A stretch of DNA of 64,000 nt from CAMCTV01 sp964420985 (GTDB lineage: Bacteria > Bacteroidota > Bacteroidia > Flavobacteriales_D > Sanyastnellaceae): the NCBI GenBank assembly GCA_964420985.1, contig CAYQUT010000006.1:66044-130043 (forward strand), given 5' to 3'. Position numbers and translations under genes: made by a program. This document shows positions 42,147-51,451 of this stretch, piece after piece (within the stretch, counting starts at the first letter, position 1; the number at the start of each line of letters is the position of its first letter). The notes beneath the pieces are model-generated. The model was given only the letters and a program-made list of their open reading frames with translations, searched no databases and was not told where the DNA came from.

Positions 42147-42740
42147 ATGTTAAAGGATTGGAAAATAGGTCAAGTCGTTCGCTTTCTTAATGATGCTGGT
42201 CAAGGGAAAATAACTGAAATTGATTGGGAAAAAGGTTTGGCAATGGTAGAGGATGAAACGGAATTCTCATTTCCGCATCCACTCAGTGAATTGGTGCTTG
42301 TAGAAAATTTAGGAGATGAAGCCAAAAGCTATGCTCGTGCCCAGCAAGATGTTCAAGAACACTTTGTGCGGAATACGCACGAAAAGGTAATTCATCGGGT
42401 GAATAAGGAGTTTAAGATGTTGTATAAAAATGAGTTGGCTTCCAGTGAGAGAAGGAGAGGGGAGGTAATGGAAGTGGATCTTCACATTCATCACTTGATT
42501 CACTCGCATGAAGGGATGACCAATGGTGAAATTGTATCCATTCAACTTGAGCACTTTGAAAGAATCATGCGAATTGCAGTAAAAGACAAAATCCGTAAGG
42601 TTGTTTTTATCCATGGTGTTGGTCAAGGTGTATTGCGCTCCGAAATCAGAAGAATGCTGAAATCCTATTATCCGCAATGTGAGTTCCAGGATGCCAGTTG
42701 GCAACAGTATGGTCAGGGCGCTACGATGGTTACCTTCTAA
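42147..42740 (+). CDS. Smr domain protein (DUF2027-type)
   Basis: The 197-aa protein starts with a small beta domain (WKIGQVVRFLNDAGQGKITE) and ends with an Smr domain: EVDLHIHHLI (the D-x-H motif), VVFIHGVGQGVLRSEIRRML (the HGxG motif) and ATMVTF. Smr domains bind or nick nucleic acids; this architecture is common in Bacteroidota. I choose the ATG at 42147 (MLKDWKIG), since the longer start at 42099 adds an unlike N-terminus and overlaps the promoter of the divergent gene. Confidence 0.88.
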   Translation: MLKDWKIGQVVRFLNDAGQGKITEIDWEKGLAMVEDETEFSFPHPLSELVLVENLGDEAKSYARAQQDVQEHFVRNTHEKVIHRVNKEFKMLYKNELASSERRRGEVMEVDLHIHHLIHSHEGMTNGEIVSIQLEHFERIMRIAVKDKIRKVVFIHGVGQGVLRSEIRRMLKSYYPQCEFQDASWQQYGQGATMVTF

Positions 42741-43262
42741 TCAAGGCTTGATGGCCTCAAATACAATAGCCCCCGAGTTGATACAATAACGCAGTCCTGT
42801 GGGTGGGGGGCCATCATTGAATACATGTCCGAGGTGACCTTCACATTGGGCACATGTAATTTCAGTCCTGATCATACCATGAGATTTGTCCAAGTGTTCT
42901 CTGACTGCATTTTCGTTGATGGCTTTGAAATAGCTTGGCCATCCACAGCCTGAATCAAATTTGGTATCTGACAAGAACAAGGGAGATTGACAGCCAGCAC
43001 ACTTGTATACTCCCACCTCATGGTGGTTCCAAAAGGATCCTGAAAATGCACGTTCTGTACCTTTTTCACGCAAGATTCTATATTGTTCTGGGGTTAGAAT
43101 TTTCTTCCAGTCTTCTTCTGTTCTTTTCATATGGTTGTCTTTTGTTTCAACTGTATTGTTCTCATTAATTGGGCTTTGGTTTTGGGCATTGCATCCAAAT
43201 TGGATGAGCAATAAAACCAAGATGGAGAGGTTGACTAATTTCATTTTATTGCAACGATTCAT
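42741..43262 (-). CDS. msrB: peptide-methionine (R)-S-oxide reductase, probable lipoprotein
   Basis: MsrB reduces methionine-R-sulfoxide in proteins. The 173-aa protein has an N-terminal hydrophobic segment ending in LIQFGCNAQ, a likely lipoprotein signal, so it probably repairs envelope proteins. The MsrB domain (about 45-173) has KCAGC and CAQCEG zinc pairs, FDSGCGWPSY, and the catalytic Cys in RYCINSGAI. The ATG at 43262 overlaps the uvrA stop as ATGA; an ATG at 43244 gives a shorter signal. Its stop abuts the convergent Smr gene. Confidence 0.93.
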   Translation of the reverse strand: MNRCNKMKLVNLSILVLLLIQFGCNAQNQSPINENNTVETKDNHMKRTEEDWKKILTPEQYRILREKGTERAFSGSFWNHHEVGVYKCAGCQSPLFLSDTKFDSGCGWPSYFKAINENAVREHLDKSHGMIRTEITCAQCEGHLGHVFNDGPPPTGLRYCINSGAIVFEAIKP

Positions 43263-46006
43263 TGAGGCAGATATTGAGCGGTGAGTGAACCAGACCCTTT
43301 CTTTTTGGCTTCTTTAACAGAACCTTGAAAAATTAACTGACCTCCGTTGTTTCCGCCTTCGGGGCCCAATTCTATGAGCCAGTCTGCACAATTGATCACA
43401 TCAGTATGGTGTTCAATGGTGACAATGGTGTGGCCTTCGGAGAGGAGCGCTTCAAAGCTGTTCATGAGCTTGGCCACATCATGCGCATGCAAACCAGTGG
43501 TAGGTTCATCAAAAAAGAAAACGGTAGGGTTTTGATTTTTCTTGGATAAAAAACTCGCGAGTTTGATGCGTTGAGCCTCACCACCACTTAATGTGCTTGA
43601 GCTTTGCCCTAATCCAACATACCCCATTCCTACCTCTTGCAGTGGTTTCAATTTTTGGATGAGATTTTTATGGATGCGTGAAGTGGGATGGTCAAAGAAT
43701 ACAACGGCTTCATCCACAGTCATGGACAAAACCTCAGCGATATTTTTTCCTTTGAACTCCACTTCAATGACTTCATCTTTGAAACGCTTTCCATGACATT
43801 GTTCACAGATCAATTGAACATCAGCCATGAACTGCATGGATACCGTTTGCATTCCTTCCCCTTGGCACGCCTCACAACGCCCACCCTCCACGTTGAAGGA
43901 AAAATGAGAGGCTGTTAAACCTCGAGCAGTTGCCGCTGGTTGTGATGAAAAGATATCACGTATTTCATCATATGCTTTCAAATAGGTGATGGGGTTGCTT
44001 CTTGAACTTCTTCCTATAGGATTTTGATCCACAAAAATGACTTCTTCTATTCTTTTTAATGCTCCACCCAATTTCGAAAATTTATTGGATCCCGGTACTG
44101 GTTCGCCAACGTGTTGCGCCAAAGCAGGGTAAAGGATATCTCTTATTAATGTGGATTTTCCAGATCCACTCACTCCGGCAATGGCTGTTAAAGCAAACAA
44201 AGGAATTTTTATATCGATATGTTGAAGGTTGTGCTCGTGCGCTCCTTCTAGAAGGATGAAATCCTTTCCCAAAGGTGGTGTATTTTTTCTTTTGATGGTG
44301 AGCTGCTGATTGAGGTATTGAGCTGTCAGTGATTTTTTATTTTTGAGCAGTTCTTTTCCGTTGCCACTAAAGACAACTTCACCTCCTTTGAAACCTGCCT
44401 CTGGACCCATGTCAATAAGATGATCGGCTTCCAGCATAATTTTTTCATCATGCTCTACCACGATGACAGTATTTCCTTGGTCCTTCAATTGTTTGAGAAC
44501 CTTAATGAGATTCTCTGTGTCCTTTGGGTGCAGTCCGATGCTGGGTTCGTCTAGGATATAGATGGATCCTACCAGAGATGACCCAAGGTTGGTAGCCAAA
44601 TGAATCCGTTGACTTTCTCCACCGCTCAATGTGCTCGACAATCGATTGAGGGTTAAATAGGACAAGCCAACATCCATTAGAAACTGCAAACGATTTTGAA
44701 TCTCAGTCACCATTCTTTTTCCAATTTCCCAATCGTGTTTGCTCCATGGAATTCCTTCAAAAAAGTGTTTTACCGCATGAATAGGCATTTGAACCAATTC
44801 CATTACATTTTTGTCGTGTATACGAACGTACCCAGCATCTTTTCTTAGTCGGGTACCTTCGCATTCCGGGCAATTGGTTTTCCCTCGATATCGAGAGAGC
44901 ATAACTCGGTATTGGATTTTGTAGGCCTCTCTTTCCAAGGATGAAAAAAACTCATAGATACCGTGAAAATAGGATGTGCCATTCCATAACATGTCCCATT
45001 CTTTTTTGTCTAACTCTTTGTAGGCTTTGTGAATGGGGAAGCCGGCTTTTTTGGACCCTGCAATGAGTTGCTCTTTCCACTCACTCATTTTTTCCCCTTT
45101 CCAGCAGACAATGGCATCTTGGTATACGCTCAATCGTTTATCAGGAACAACTAAATTTTCATCAACACCTATAATACTTCCGAAACCACCGCATTTTTTA
45201 CAAGCCCCAATGGGATTATTGAAAGAGAAGAAGTTGACGGTAGGCTTTTCGAATACCATTCCATCTCTTTCAAATCGATTGGAGAAGGTGGTATATTTTT
45301 TTGAGCCGTAGAGATAGATACAAAATTCTCCTTTTCCTTCATTGAATGCGGCTTCGATGGAATCTGCAATCCTGTTCCATTCTCCATCATCTTCATTAGA
45401 AACCACCCATCGGTCAATCATGAGGTGGGTGGGTTGACCATCTTCTGGATTCCACTCATCAATAGACAACAATTCCTTCCCATTCCATATTCTTGAGAAA
45501 CCTTTTTGCAGCAATAGCTCTGGATTCCAATTGTCTGAGAGCTTTACCAAAATCAAAATTCTCTCTTGATTTTTTTTCTTCAGGAAGTCCACCACATTGG
45601 CGGTGGTGTCATGAACAACTTCTTCCCCTGAGATGGGCGAGAATGTTCTGCCGAGTCGGGCAAACAAAAGTTTAAGGTAATCATAGATTTCCGTGCTCGT
45701 TCCAATGGTTGAGCGTGAGCTTTTGGAAGTGACCTTTTGCTGGATGGCAATGGCAGGACTAATTCCAGTAATACGATCTACATCGGGCTTGTCTAATTTT
45801 CCCAAAAATTGCCGAGCATACGCACTGAGACTTTCTACATATCTTCTCTGACCCTCTGCAAATAGCGTATCAAAGGCAAGGCTACTTTTTCCTGAACCAC
45901 TTAATCCCGTAATCACTGTGAGAGAACGTCTTGGAATTTCGACAGAAATATTCTTGAGATTGTGCATTCGAGCACCCTCAATTTTGATGTTCTTACCTTG
46001 CTTCAT
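43259..46006 (-). CDS. uvrA: excinuclease ABC subunit A
   Basis: UvrA recognises bulky DNA damage in nucleotide excision repair. The 915-aa protein has both ABC halves: Walker A GLSGSGKSSLAFDT and GVSGSGKSTLIRDI, and signature motifs LSGGESQRIHLA and LSGGEAQRIKLA. The zinc-binding Cys pairs are present (CKKCGG, CPECEG, CEACQG ... CEQCHG). Length is slightly under the usual 940. It is likely transcribed with msrB, whose start overlaps its stop by 4 bp. The 172-bp space to the divergent sigma gene is AT-rich. Confidence 0.97.
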   Translation of the reverse strand: MKQGKNIKIEGARMHNLKNISVEIPRRSLTVITGLSGSGKSSLAFDTLFAEGQRRYVESLSAYARQFLGKLDKPDVDRITGISPAIAIQQKVTSKSSRSTIGTSTEIYDYLKLLFARLGRTFSPISGEEVVHDTTANVVDFLKKKNQERILILVKLSDNWNPELLLQKGFSRIWNGKELLSIDEWNPEDGQPTHLMIDRWVVSNEDDGEWNRIADSIEAAFNEGKGEFCIYLYGSKKYTTFSNRFERDGMVFEKPTVNFFSFNNPIGACKKCGGFGSIIGVDENLVVPDKRLSVYQDAIVCWKGEKMSEWKEQLIAGSKKAGFPIHKAYKELDKKEWDMLWNGTSYFHGIYEFFSSLEREAYKIQYRVMLSRYRGKTNCPECEGTRLRKDAGYVRIHDKNVMELVQMPIHAVKHFFEGIPWSKHDWEIGKRMVTEIQNRLQFLMDVGLSYLTLNRLSSTLSGGESQRIHLATNLGSSLVGSIYILDEPSIGLHPKDTENLIKVLKQLKDQGNTVIVVEHDEKIMLEADHLIDMGPEAGFKGGEVVFSGNGKELLKNKKSLTAQYLNQQLTIKRKNTPPLGKDFILLEGAHEHNLQHIDIKIPLFALTAIAGVSGSGKSTLIRDILYPALAQHVGEPVPGSNKFSKLGGALKRIEEVIFVDQNPIGRSSRSNPITYLKAYDEIRDIFSSQPAATARGLTASHFSFNVEGGRCEACQGEGMQTVSMQFMADVQLICEQCHGKRFKDEVIEVEFKGKNIAEVLSMTVDEAVVFFDHPTSRIHKNLIQKLKPLQEVGMGYVGLGQSSSTLSGGEAQRIKLASFLSKKNQNPTVFFFDEPTTGLHAHDVAKLMNSFEALLSEGHTIVTIEHHTDVINCADWLIELGPEGGNNGGQLIFQGSVKEAKKKGSGSLTAQYLPQ

Positions 46007-46166
46007 TGATATTAAAAGAACAAATTAACGACAAGCAAGTTCAGTTTTTTTTGAGGAATATTTTTTTTTAAGAGAAATTTTTATATATTCGTGATTATAA
46101 TCATTAACGCAGCGCGCTTATCGAATAGACCTCTACTTTTTAAAGATTTGTTTAACCCAAATAAAA

Positions 46167-46174
46167 AAGGAGGT
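46167..46174 (+). promoter_or_regulatory. strong Shine-Dalgarno before the ECF sigma gene
   Basis: AAGGAGGT lies 4 nt before the ATG at 46179, a near-perfect anti-16S match. Other genes in this window lack such sites, as is usual in Bacteroidota. A TATATTCG at 46084-46091 could be its -7 element. Confidence 0.8.
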
Positions 46175-46178
46175 CATC

Positions 46179-46775
46179 ATGCGTTACAATCAACAAACCC
46201 CAGACGAGTTATTGGTAAAAAATTATCTTCAAGGAGATGAGAAAGCCTTTGCCATCTTATTAAAACGTCATCAGTCCAAAATTTTTGGTAAGGTATTGTC
46301 TGTAGTCCGTGATCGTGCTGTGGCAGAAGATATTTTTCAGGATGCTTTGATGAAGGCGGTCTTTGCTATGAAATCTGGCAGTTACAATGAAGAAGGGAAG
46401 TTCCTTCCTTGGGTAATGCGCATTGCACACAATTTGTGTATCGATTATTTCAGGGCAAAGAAGAAGATGCCCATCAAGCGAGGAAATGATGAATACAATC
46501 CCCTTGATTTTGTTAGAGACAGACATTTGAATGCAGAGCAGAGCGTTGTCAAAACTGAGGTTTTGGATGTGGCCAGAAAACTGTTGGGATATCTTCCCGA
46601 GGATCAGAGAGAGATTGTATTAATGCGTGTTTATTTTGACATGAGTTTCAAAGAGATTGCAGATCAATTGAACATCAGCATCAATACTGCTCTGGGAAGA
46701 ATGCGCTACGCAAAAATCAATTTGACCAAAGTGATCGATGAGCAACAATTGGATTTGATTTTTGCAGAGGTTTAA
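46179..46775 (+). CDS. RNA polymerase sigma factor, sigma-70 family (ECF type)
   Basis: The 198-aa protein has sigma region 2 (about 8-90; LLKRHQSKIFGKVLSVVRDR, AEDIFQDALMKA, WVMRIAHNLCIDYFRAKKK) and region 4 (about 130-190; LPEDQREIVLMRVYFDMSFK, then EIADQLNISINTALGRMRYA). There is no anti-sigma gene beside it. It has a strong Shine-Dalgarno, pointing to high translation. Its stop overlaps tail-to-tail with ctlX. Confidence 0.93.
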   Translation: MRYNQQTPDELLVKNYLQGDEKAFAILLKRHQSKIFGKVLSVVRDRAVAEDIFQDALMKAVFAMKSGSYNEEGKFLPWVMRIAHNLCIDYFRAKKKMPIKRGNDEYNPLDFVRDRHLNAEQSVVKTEVLDVARKLLGYLPEDQREIVLMRVYFDMSFKEIADQLNISINTALGRMRYAKINLTKVIDEQQLDLIFAEV

Positions 46776-47683
46776 GGAAGAAAAATTTCTGCCATCATAC
46801 ATCGGGCACTCCCTCCACCAATGGTTTCAATGGTGGGAATAGAAACAATTAAGGGTTCTAGGAATTTTTCCCAGGACCTTTTTTGTGGAATAGAAAATGC
46901 ATTCCATGCTGTTGCTGAGATCACACCCAATGGAGCATTTTTACCCGAAACTTCAAGGACGTTGGCCCCAAATTGATTCATTTGATGTTGATCAATTTCA
47001 ATGATGGTCATGTTATTTTCTTCAGACCAATGTCTTAATTTTTCGGGATGAGACACGCAATCTAAGCAAGTCAACATCCATTGATTACCAACAGAAAGAA
47101 CCACATTGGTGTGGTAAATGGATTGGTTTGATGCGTCCTTAGCGTCCATTACTATGGTTTTGTGGGGATGGAGTTTGCAAAATTCTTCCAGTGCTTTCTC
47201 ATTGGAACGAATGCTTTTGGTCATGAAAACAGTCTTTGATGGATGATGAAAAATCATGCTTCCTGTTCCCTCCAAATAATTCTCATCCACCTCTAAATGG
47301 GTCAAATCATTGATCTTATTGATGTGAAATTGACTTTGAATGAGGAGTTGATCGTAACCTATCTCTCTCTCTTTTCTGCGGTTTGCATTGGCCATGGGGT
47401 AATAAATAAAAGACCCATCATGAGTGGTGCTAAAAACATTATTTGGAAATACAGCATCAGGAATACCATTCTCTCCCTGAGCAATGATGACATCCACTCC
47501 TTTTAATGTAAGTTGATTGACAAATTGATGAAACTCCTTACGCGCACTGTATTCCGACTCACGATTACTAAGGGTGGTTTTTTTTTGGAAGGCATTGGAA
47601 GCGGCCGTTTCCTCATTGTAGCAAAATCCGATGGGATCTGTCATCAGTATCTTTCTTGTGGTCTGCTTGCTTGTTATGGACAT
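46772..47683 (-). CDS. ctlX: citrulline hydrolase-like protein of the amidinotransferase superfamily (CtlX)
   Basis: The 303-aa protein has the guanidino-modifying fold: GIPDAVFPNNVFST, LEGTGSMIFHH, IYHTNVVLSVG, and the C-terminal GGGSARCMMAEIFLP with the catalytic Cys295. CtlX acts in citrulline use in Francisella and related proteins are widespread in Bacteroidota; the substrate here is inferred. The ATG at 47683 places ILMTDP at the usual distance from the start; the next ATG at 47716 would overlap the divergent lipoprotein gene. Confidence 0.85.
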   Translation of the reverse strand: MSITSKQTTRKILMTDPIGFCYNEETAASNAFQKKTTLSNRESEYSARKEFHQFVNQLTLKGVDVIIAQGENGIPDAVFPNNVFSTTHDGSFIYYPMANANRRKEREIGYDQLLIQSQFHINKINDLTHLEVDENYLEGTGSMIFHHPSKTVFMTKSIRSNEKALEEFCKLHPHKTIVMDAKDASNQSIYHTNVVLSVGNQWMLTCLDCVSHPEKLRHWSEENNMTIIEIDQHQMNQFGANVLEVSGKNAPLGVISATAWNAFSIPQKRSWEKFLEPLIVSIPTIETIGGGSARCMMAEIFLP

Positions 47684-47689
47684 GTACTG

Positions 47690-48415
47690 ATGTATTTTAG
47701 CGCCGTGAAAATACAAAAATTCCTTCCCTTCTTCGCCTTAGTGATTACGCTCATTTTTGTAATGGGTTGCGGGGACAGTCGTATTCCTTTTTTTAAAAAT
47801 AAAAAGGAAGGTTTTATTCGATATGAGGTTTCCTTTCCCAATGAATCGGGCTTAATGGCTCAATTTTATCCAAAGGAGATGATGTTTTATTTTAACGAAA
47901 GTGAAGCGCATGCGGTTTTGTCATCCGCGTACAACGTGGTTACAACTGACTTTTTTATAGGACAGAAAGATGAGTTTTTCTCTCATTATTTTAAGTCATA
48001 TGGTGACAAGCAAGTAATACACATGCACCATCAAAATATACATGACTGGTTAAAGCGTTATCCAGATGTGCGTTTGGAGAAGACCAATGAAAAATTGGAA
48101 ATTGCTGGGTATATGTGTGAAAAAACCATTGCCCATTTTTTAATGGATAGCTTGCCCACTATTGAATTGTACTCAACCAAGGCCTTTGGTCCAAAAGACA
48201 ACAACTGGTGGAATAAGTTTGAAGGATTGGATGGTGTATTAATGGGATATGAGGTGAATTTGTATGGCAAGCGCATGAAATTACGAGCTGCTGAAGTGGT
48301 GTTTGAAAAACAAGACCCCTCTGTTTTTGAGCGTCCTGAGGGATATCGTTCGGTAAGTTTTGATGAAATGGACTCTTCCATGAAGGCCTTGTCAAAAGTT
48401 TTTTCAAATTCTTGA
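47690..48415 (+). CDS. conserved lipoprotein of unknown function (DUF4412/GLPGLI-like)
   Basis: The 241-aa protein has a lipoprotein signal (LVITLIFVMGC, Cys near residue 27). The mature part contains KFYFNESEAHAV-like beta strands (here MMFYFNESEAHAV), LEIAGYMCEKTIAHF, ELYSTKAFGP and LDGVLMGYEVNLYGKRMKL, a layout like DUF4412 or GLPGLI proteins of Bacteroidota. No catalytic motif is seen. It is divergent from ctlX by 6 bp and 42 bp upstream of the RnfD-like gene. Confidence 0.75.
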   Translation: MYFSAVKIQKFLPFFALVITLIFVMGCGDSRIPFFKNKKEGFIRYEVSFPNESGLMAQFYPKEMMFYFNESEAHAVLSSAYNVVTTDFFIGQKDEFFSHYFKSYGDKQVIHMHHQNIHDWLKRYPDVRLEKTNEKLEIAGYMCEKTIAHFLMDSLPTIELYSTKAFGPKDNNWWNKFEGLDGVLMGYEVNLYGKRMKLRAAEVVFEKQDPSVFERPEGYRSVSFDEMDSSMKALSKVFSNS

Positions 48416-48457
48416 TGAACGAATTGTAACTAGTCGGGTACAGCATCAAAAAACAAG

Positions 48458-49270
48458 ATGTTGTACTTGAAAACACTCCAATCCGATAGCCGCTATTTTC
48501 AGATCATAGGGCAATCAACTTTTTTATTGGCGGGCATTTTTTTAATGGGATGGTACAATCAACTCCCACTTTTTCTATTGGCTATTTTATCGAGTGTTAT
48601 TTTTCAATCATTGGCCATTTATTTCGGTGTAGCTGAACAAAATAGTTTGCGCAGTGCATTGATTACCGGTTTGGGTCTTTCCTTGTTACTAAGGGTCAAC
48701 CATCCTCTGATGATGGTTACTGCAGCGGCTTTGGCCATTGGGCAGAAGTTTGTTTTTAAATACAAAGGTTATCATTTTTGGAATCCTGCCAATTTTGGCA
48801 TTGCAATGATGGCATTGATGACAAATGAAGCATGGATTTCTCCAGCCCAATGGGATCATCATTTGTGGTTGGTTGGTTTGATTGCAATCATGGGTTTTTT
48901 TGTCTTGAAATCTGCCAAAAGATGGGATACGGCATTGTTTTTTGGTATCACCTTGGGATTGCTGTGTTGGGTGCGTTTCTCTTGGTATTTGGGTTGGGAT
49001 TGGAAGGTATGGTGGCATCAATTCAATATGGGCTCTTTTTGGCTGTATACCATGTTCATGATAACGGATCCAATGACTACACCTCAAAGGAAATGGGTGA
49101 GACGCTTTTGGGCAGTAGTATTGGGAGGTGTGACTTTTTACCTCCAGCATTTTAAGTTCATCCCAACAGCGGCTGTATGGTCACTATTGATGCTCACCCC
49201 ATTTGTTCCATTCATCAATCATTTTTTTCCGGAAAAGAGATGGATTTGGAACAATATAAAACGGAAATAA
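48458..49270 (+). CDS. RnfD/NqrB-like membrane protein, stand-alone
   Basis: The 270-aa protein has about eight hydrophobic helices and the RnfD/NqrB landmarks GYHFWNPANFGIAMM and LYTMFMITDPMTTPQ. It lacks an S/T-G-A-T flavinylation motif, so covalent FMN is not expected. No other Rnf or Nqr subunit is nearby. It is 22 bp before a DUF2330 gene; the pair is probably co-transcribed and may form one membrane system of unknown role. Confidence 0.82.
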   Translation: MLYLKTLQSDSRYFQIIGQSTFLLAGIFLMGWYNQLPLFLLAILSSVIFQSLAIYFGVAEQNSLRSALITGLGLSLLLRVNHPLMMVTAAALAIGQKFVFKYKGYHFWNPANFGIAMMALMTNEAWISPAQWDHHLWLVGLIAIMGFFVLKSAKRWDTALFFGITLGLLCWVRFSWYLGWDWKVWWHQFNMGSFWLYTMFMITDPMTTPQRKWVRRFWAVVLGGVTFYLQHFKFIPTAAVWSLLMLTPFVPFINHFFPEKRWIWNNIKRK

Positions 49271-49292
49271 ATTATCTTAAAAAACAACTGAA

Positions 49293-50810
49293 ATGAAAAC
49301 GAGAACATTGTTTTTAACTGGATGGCTGATGCTATCCATATTCCAAGCAAAAGCTTTTTGCGGATTTTACGTAGCCAAGGCAGATGCTACATTATTTAAT
49401 AATAAGAGTGAGGTGATTTTGGTTCGTGATGGGGAGTATACAGTCATTACCATGGGCAGTGATTTCAAAGGAGATGTCAAGGATTTTGCGATGGTTGTTC
49501 CTGTTCCTGTTGTGTTGTCCAGGCAGGATATTTCTATCGTTGATCGTGGAATATTTGATCGATTGGATGCTTATTCTTCTCCGCGACTGGCAGAGTACTA
49601 TGATACCAACCCATGCCAAAGACCCATGATCGAAGAGAAGGAGTATGCTTACCCTGCTGTCAGTGATATGGATATGCCTACTAGTAATAGGTCTATCGCT
49701 TTGACCAAAAAGGAGTATGGCGTGACCATTGAGGCGCAATACACAGTGGGTGAATATGATATTTTGTTGCTATCAGCCACCGAGAGTAATGGACTTAAAA
49801 ACTGGTTAACCGACAATGGATATAAAATTCCCGCAAAGGCGGAAAGAGTATTGGCGCCATACATTAAGAGCAACATGAAGTTCTTTGTTGTAAAAGTCAA
49901 TTTAGAAGAAATGAAGAAAGCCGGATTTGATCAGTTGCGCCCTATCCAAGTGAGATTCATTCATCCCAAGTTCATGTTGCCCCTGCGTTTGGGAATGGCC
50001 AACAGTGCTGGATCACAGGACATGATTGTTTATGCATTTACCCGCACTGGCAGGGTAGAGTGTACCAATTACCGAACAGTAAAGATGCCAACTGATAAAC
50101 ATGTACCATTGACGGTTAAGCAAGACTTTGGACCATTTTACAAGCGTTTGTTTGATCATCAATGGCAAAGGGAGGGCAAGAATGTGGTATTTTTAGAATA
50201 TGCCTGGAATGTCACTCCCAGCTGGGGAGGAATGAAGTGTGACCCATGTGTTGGTCCTCCTCCAATCAACCAAGATTTTAGTATGGCCGGTGTGAATTGG
50301 TATCAATGGAATGCTCCCTCTAATATTTTCTTCACCCGAATGCATGTTCGATATGATGAAGCCCACTTCCCTGCGGATTTGCAGTTTCAGGTAACCCCCA
50401 ATACTGAGCATTATCAAGCAAGATATGTGGTGATCAATCCAGCTCCGGTATATGATGGTTTCGGTTGTCCTGAAGGTCAACAATATTTGATGGATTTGCA
50501 CAATAAGCGTAAGCTAGAATTGGATGAATATTATGCCTTGTGCGGAATGACATACACCAATGCGAAACAATATTTATCAGAATACGATCGATATCTTTCT
50601 CAAATTCCTGAGGAGTGGAAAGAGCCTACTTATCAGGAATTGCGTGAGGAAGAATTGAAGAAAGGAGAAATAAATCCAATGATAGCCTTACCCAAGGTGG
50701 TGAATGAGGTGATGGAAGATGAATCCAAGAGAGATGGCGCGGTTTATTTCCTAATGTTGGTGGGATTGGTTGTGCTGGTTGTATGGAAAAGCAACCAGCA
50801 GAGAGTTTAA
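49293..50810 (+). CDS. DUF2330 domain-containing membrane-anchored exported protein
   Basis: The 505-aa protein has a signal peptide (cleavage near FQAKA), the DUF2330 opening FCGFYVAKADATLFNNKSEV and DFAMVVPVPVVLSRQD, a conserved CDPCVGPPP segment near residue 315, and a C-terminal helix (485-500). The family is of unknown function; the bulk would be periplasmic. It follows the RnfD-like gene directly, and its stop overlaps the convergent glycosyltransferase gene tail-to-tail. Confidence 0.88.
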   Translation: MKTRTLFLTGWLMLSIFQAKAFCGFYVAKADATLFNNKSEVILVRDGEYTVITMGSDFKGDVKDFAMVVPVPVVLSRQDISIVDRGIFDRLDAYSSPRLAEYYDTNPCQRPMIEEKEYAYPAVSDMDMPTSNRSIALTKKEYGVTIEAQYTVGEYDILLLSATESNGLKNWLTDNGYKIPAKAERVLAPYIKSNMKFFVVKVNLEEMKKAGFDQLRPIQVRFIHPKFMLPLRLGMANSAGSQDMIVYAFTRTGRVECTNYRTVKMPTDKHVPLTVKQDFGPFYKRLFDHQWQREGKNVVFLEYAWNVTPSWGGMKCDPCVGPPPINQDFSMAGVNWYQWNAPSNIFFTRMHVRYDEAHFPADLQFQVTPNTEHYQARYVVINPAPVYDGFGCPEGQQYLMDLHNKRKLELDEYYALCGMTYTNAKQYLSEYDRYLSQIPEEWKEPTYQELREEELKKGEINPMIALPKVVNEVMEDESKRDGAVYFLMLVGLVVLVVWKSNQQRV

Positions 50811-51451
50811 ATTTTGTTCAAGATGTTAACGAGTTTGCTTGTAGCATTTTGAACGGAATATTTCTCATAGGTATGTTGATTGCGAACAAAACCTTTCAGT
50901 AGATCTGGATTTGAAATGAGTTGTTGAAGGAAATTCATCAACTCATTTTCATTGTCTGGATGGATGTTTATACCAAGACCTGATGCCTCGAGGATTTCTT
51001 TAGCTTCTGAATCTTCGCATAGTCCAAGAATAGGACGATTTAAACCAATGTATTCAAATAATTTACTCGGGATAAATAAGTTTCGATGAAAAGGTGAATT
51101 CGATTTTTCCAAAGGCAGGAATAGGAGATCCATGCCTTTGAGTTTCTTCAGTGTTGCTTCTTTTGATTTGTATCCAGTGATGGAAACAAGATCTTCCAAT
51201 TTTAAATCCAAGACAGCTTTTTTGTAATAAGGATCAATTTCTCCCCAAAGATGAAATTGAATTTGATCGGCTTTCAAGCCAGTTTCTCTTTTGAGTTTTT
51301 CTAAGGCTAAAAAAACGGGCATCGGAGATCTCGTGCTGGCATCAATGGATTCAGGTCGATACGTCCAGACCCAATTTCTGAGCCATTGCCATCCGGAGTG
51401 CTTTCTCCTGGGATGGTGTTGGAGTATGCCAGCGTATCCTATCTTAATCAT
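50807..51451 (-). CDS. glycosyltransferase, C-terminal half of a split gene
   Basis: The 214-aa polypeptide (ATG at 51451; TTG at 51457 possible) is the C-terminal Rossmann domain of a GT4-type glycosyltransferase: IKIGYAGILQH at the start, QFHLWGEIDPYYK, DLLFLPLEKSNSPFHRNLFI and the nucleotide-sugar part PSKLFEYIGLNRPILGL. The N-terminal domain lies in another frame at 51444-52109. Together they total about 435 aa, the normal size for one enzyme. A single indel, real or from assembly, would explain it; two coupled subunits are possible. Confidence 0.82.
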   Translation of the reverse strand: MIKIGYAGILQHHPRRKHSGWQWLRNWVWTYRPESIDASTRSPMPVFLALEKLKRETGLKADQIQFHLWGEIDPYYKKAVLDLKLEDLVSITGYKSKEATLKKLKGMDLLFLPLEKSNSPFHRNLFIPSKLFEYIGLNRPILGLCEDSEAKEILEASGLGINIHPDNENELMNFLQQLISNPDLLKGFVRNQHTYEKYSVQNATSKLVNILNKI

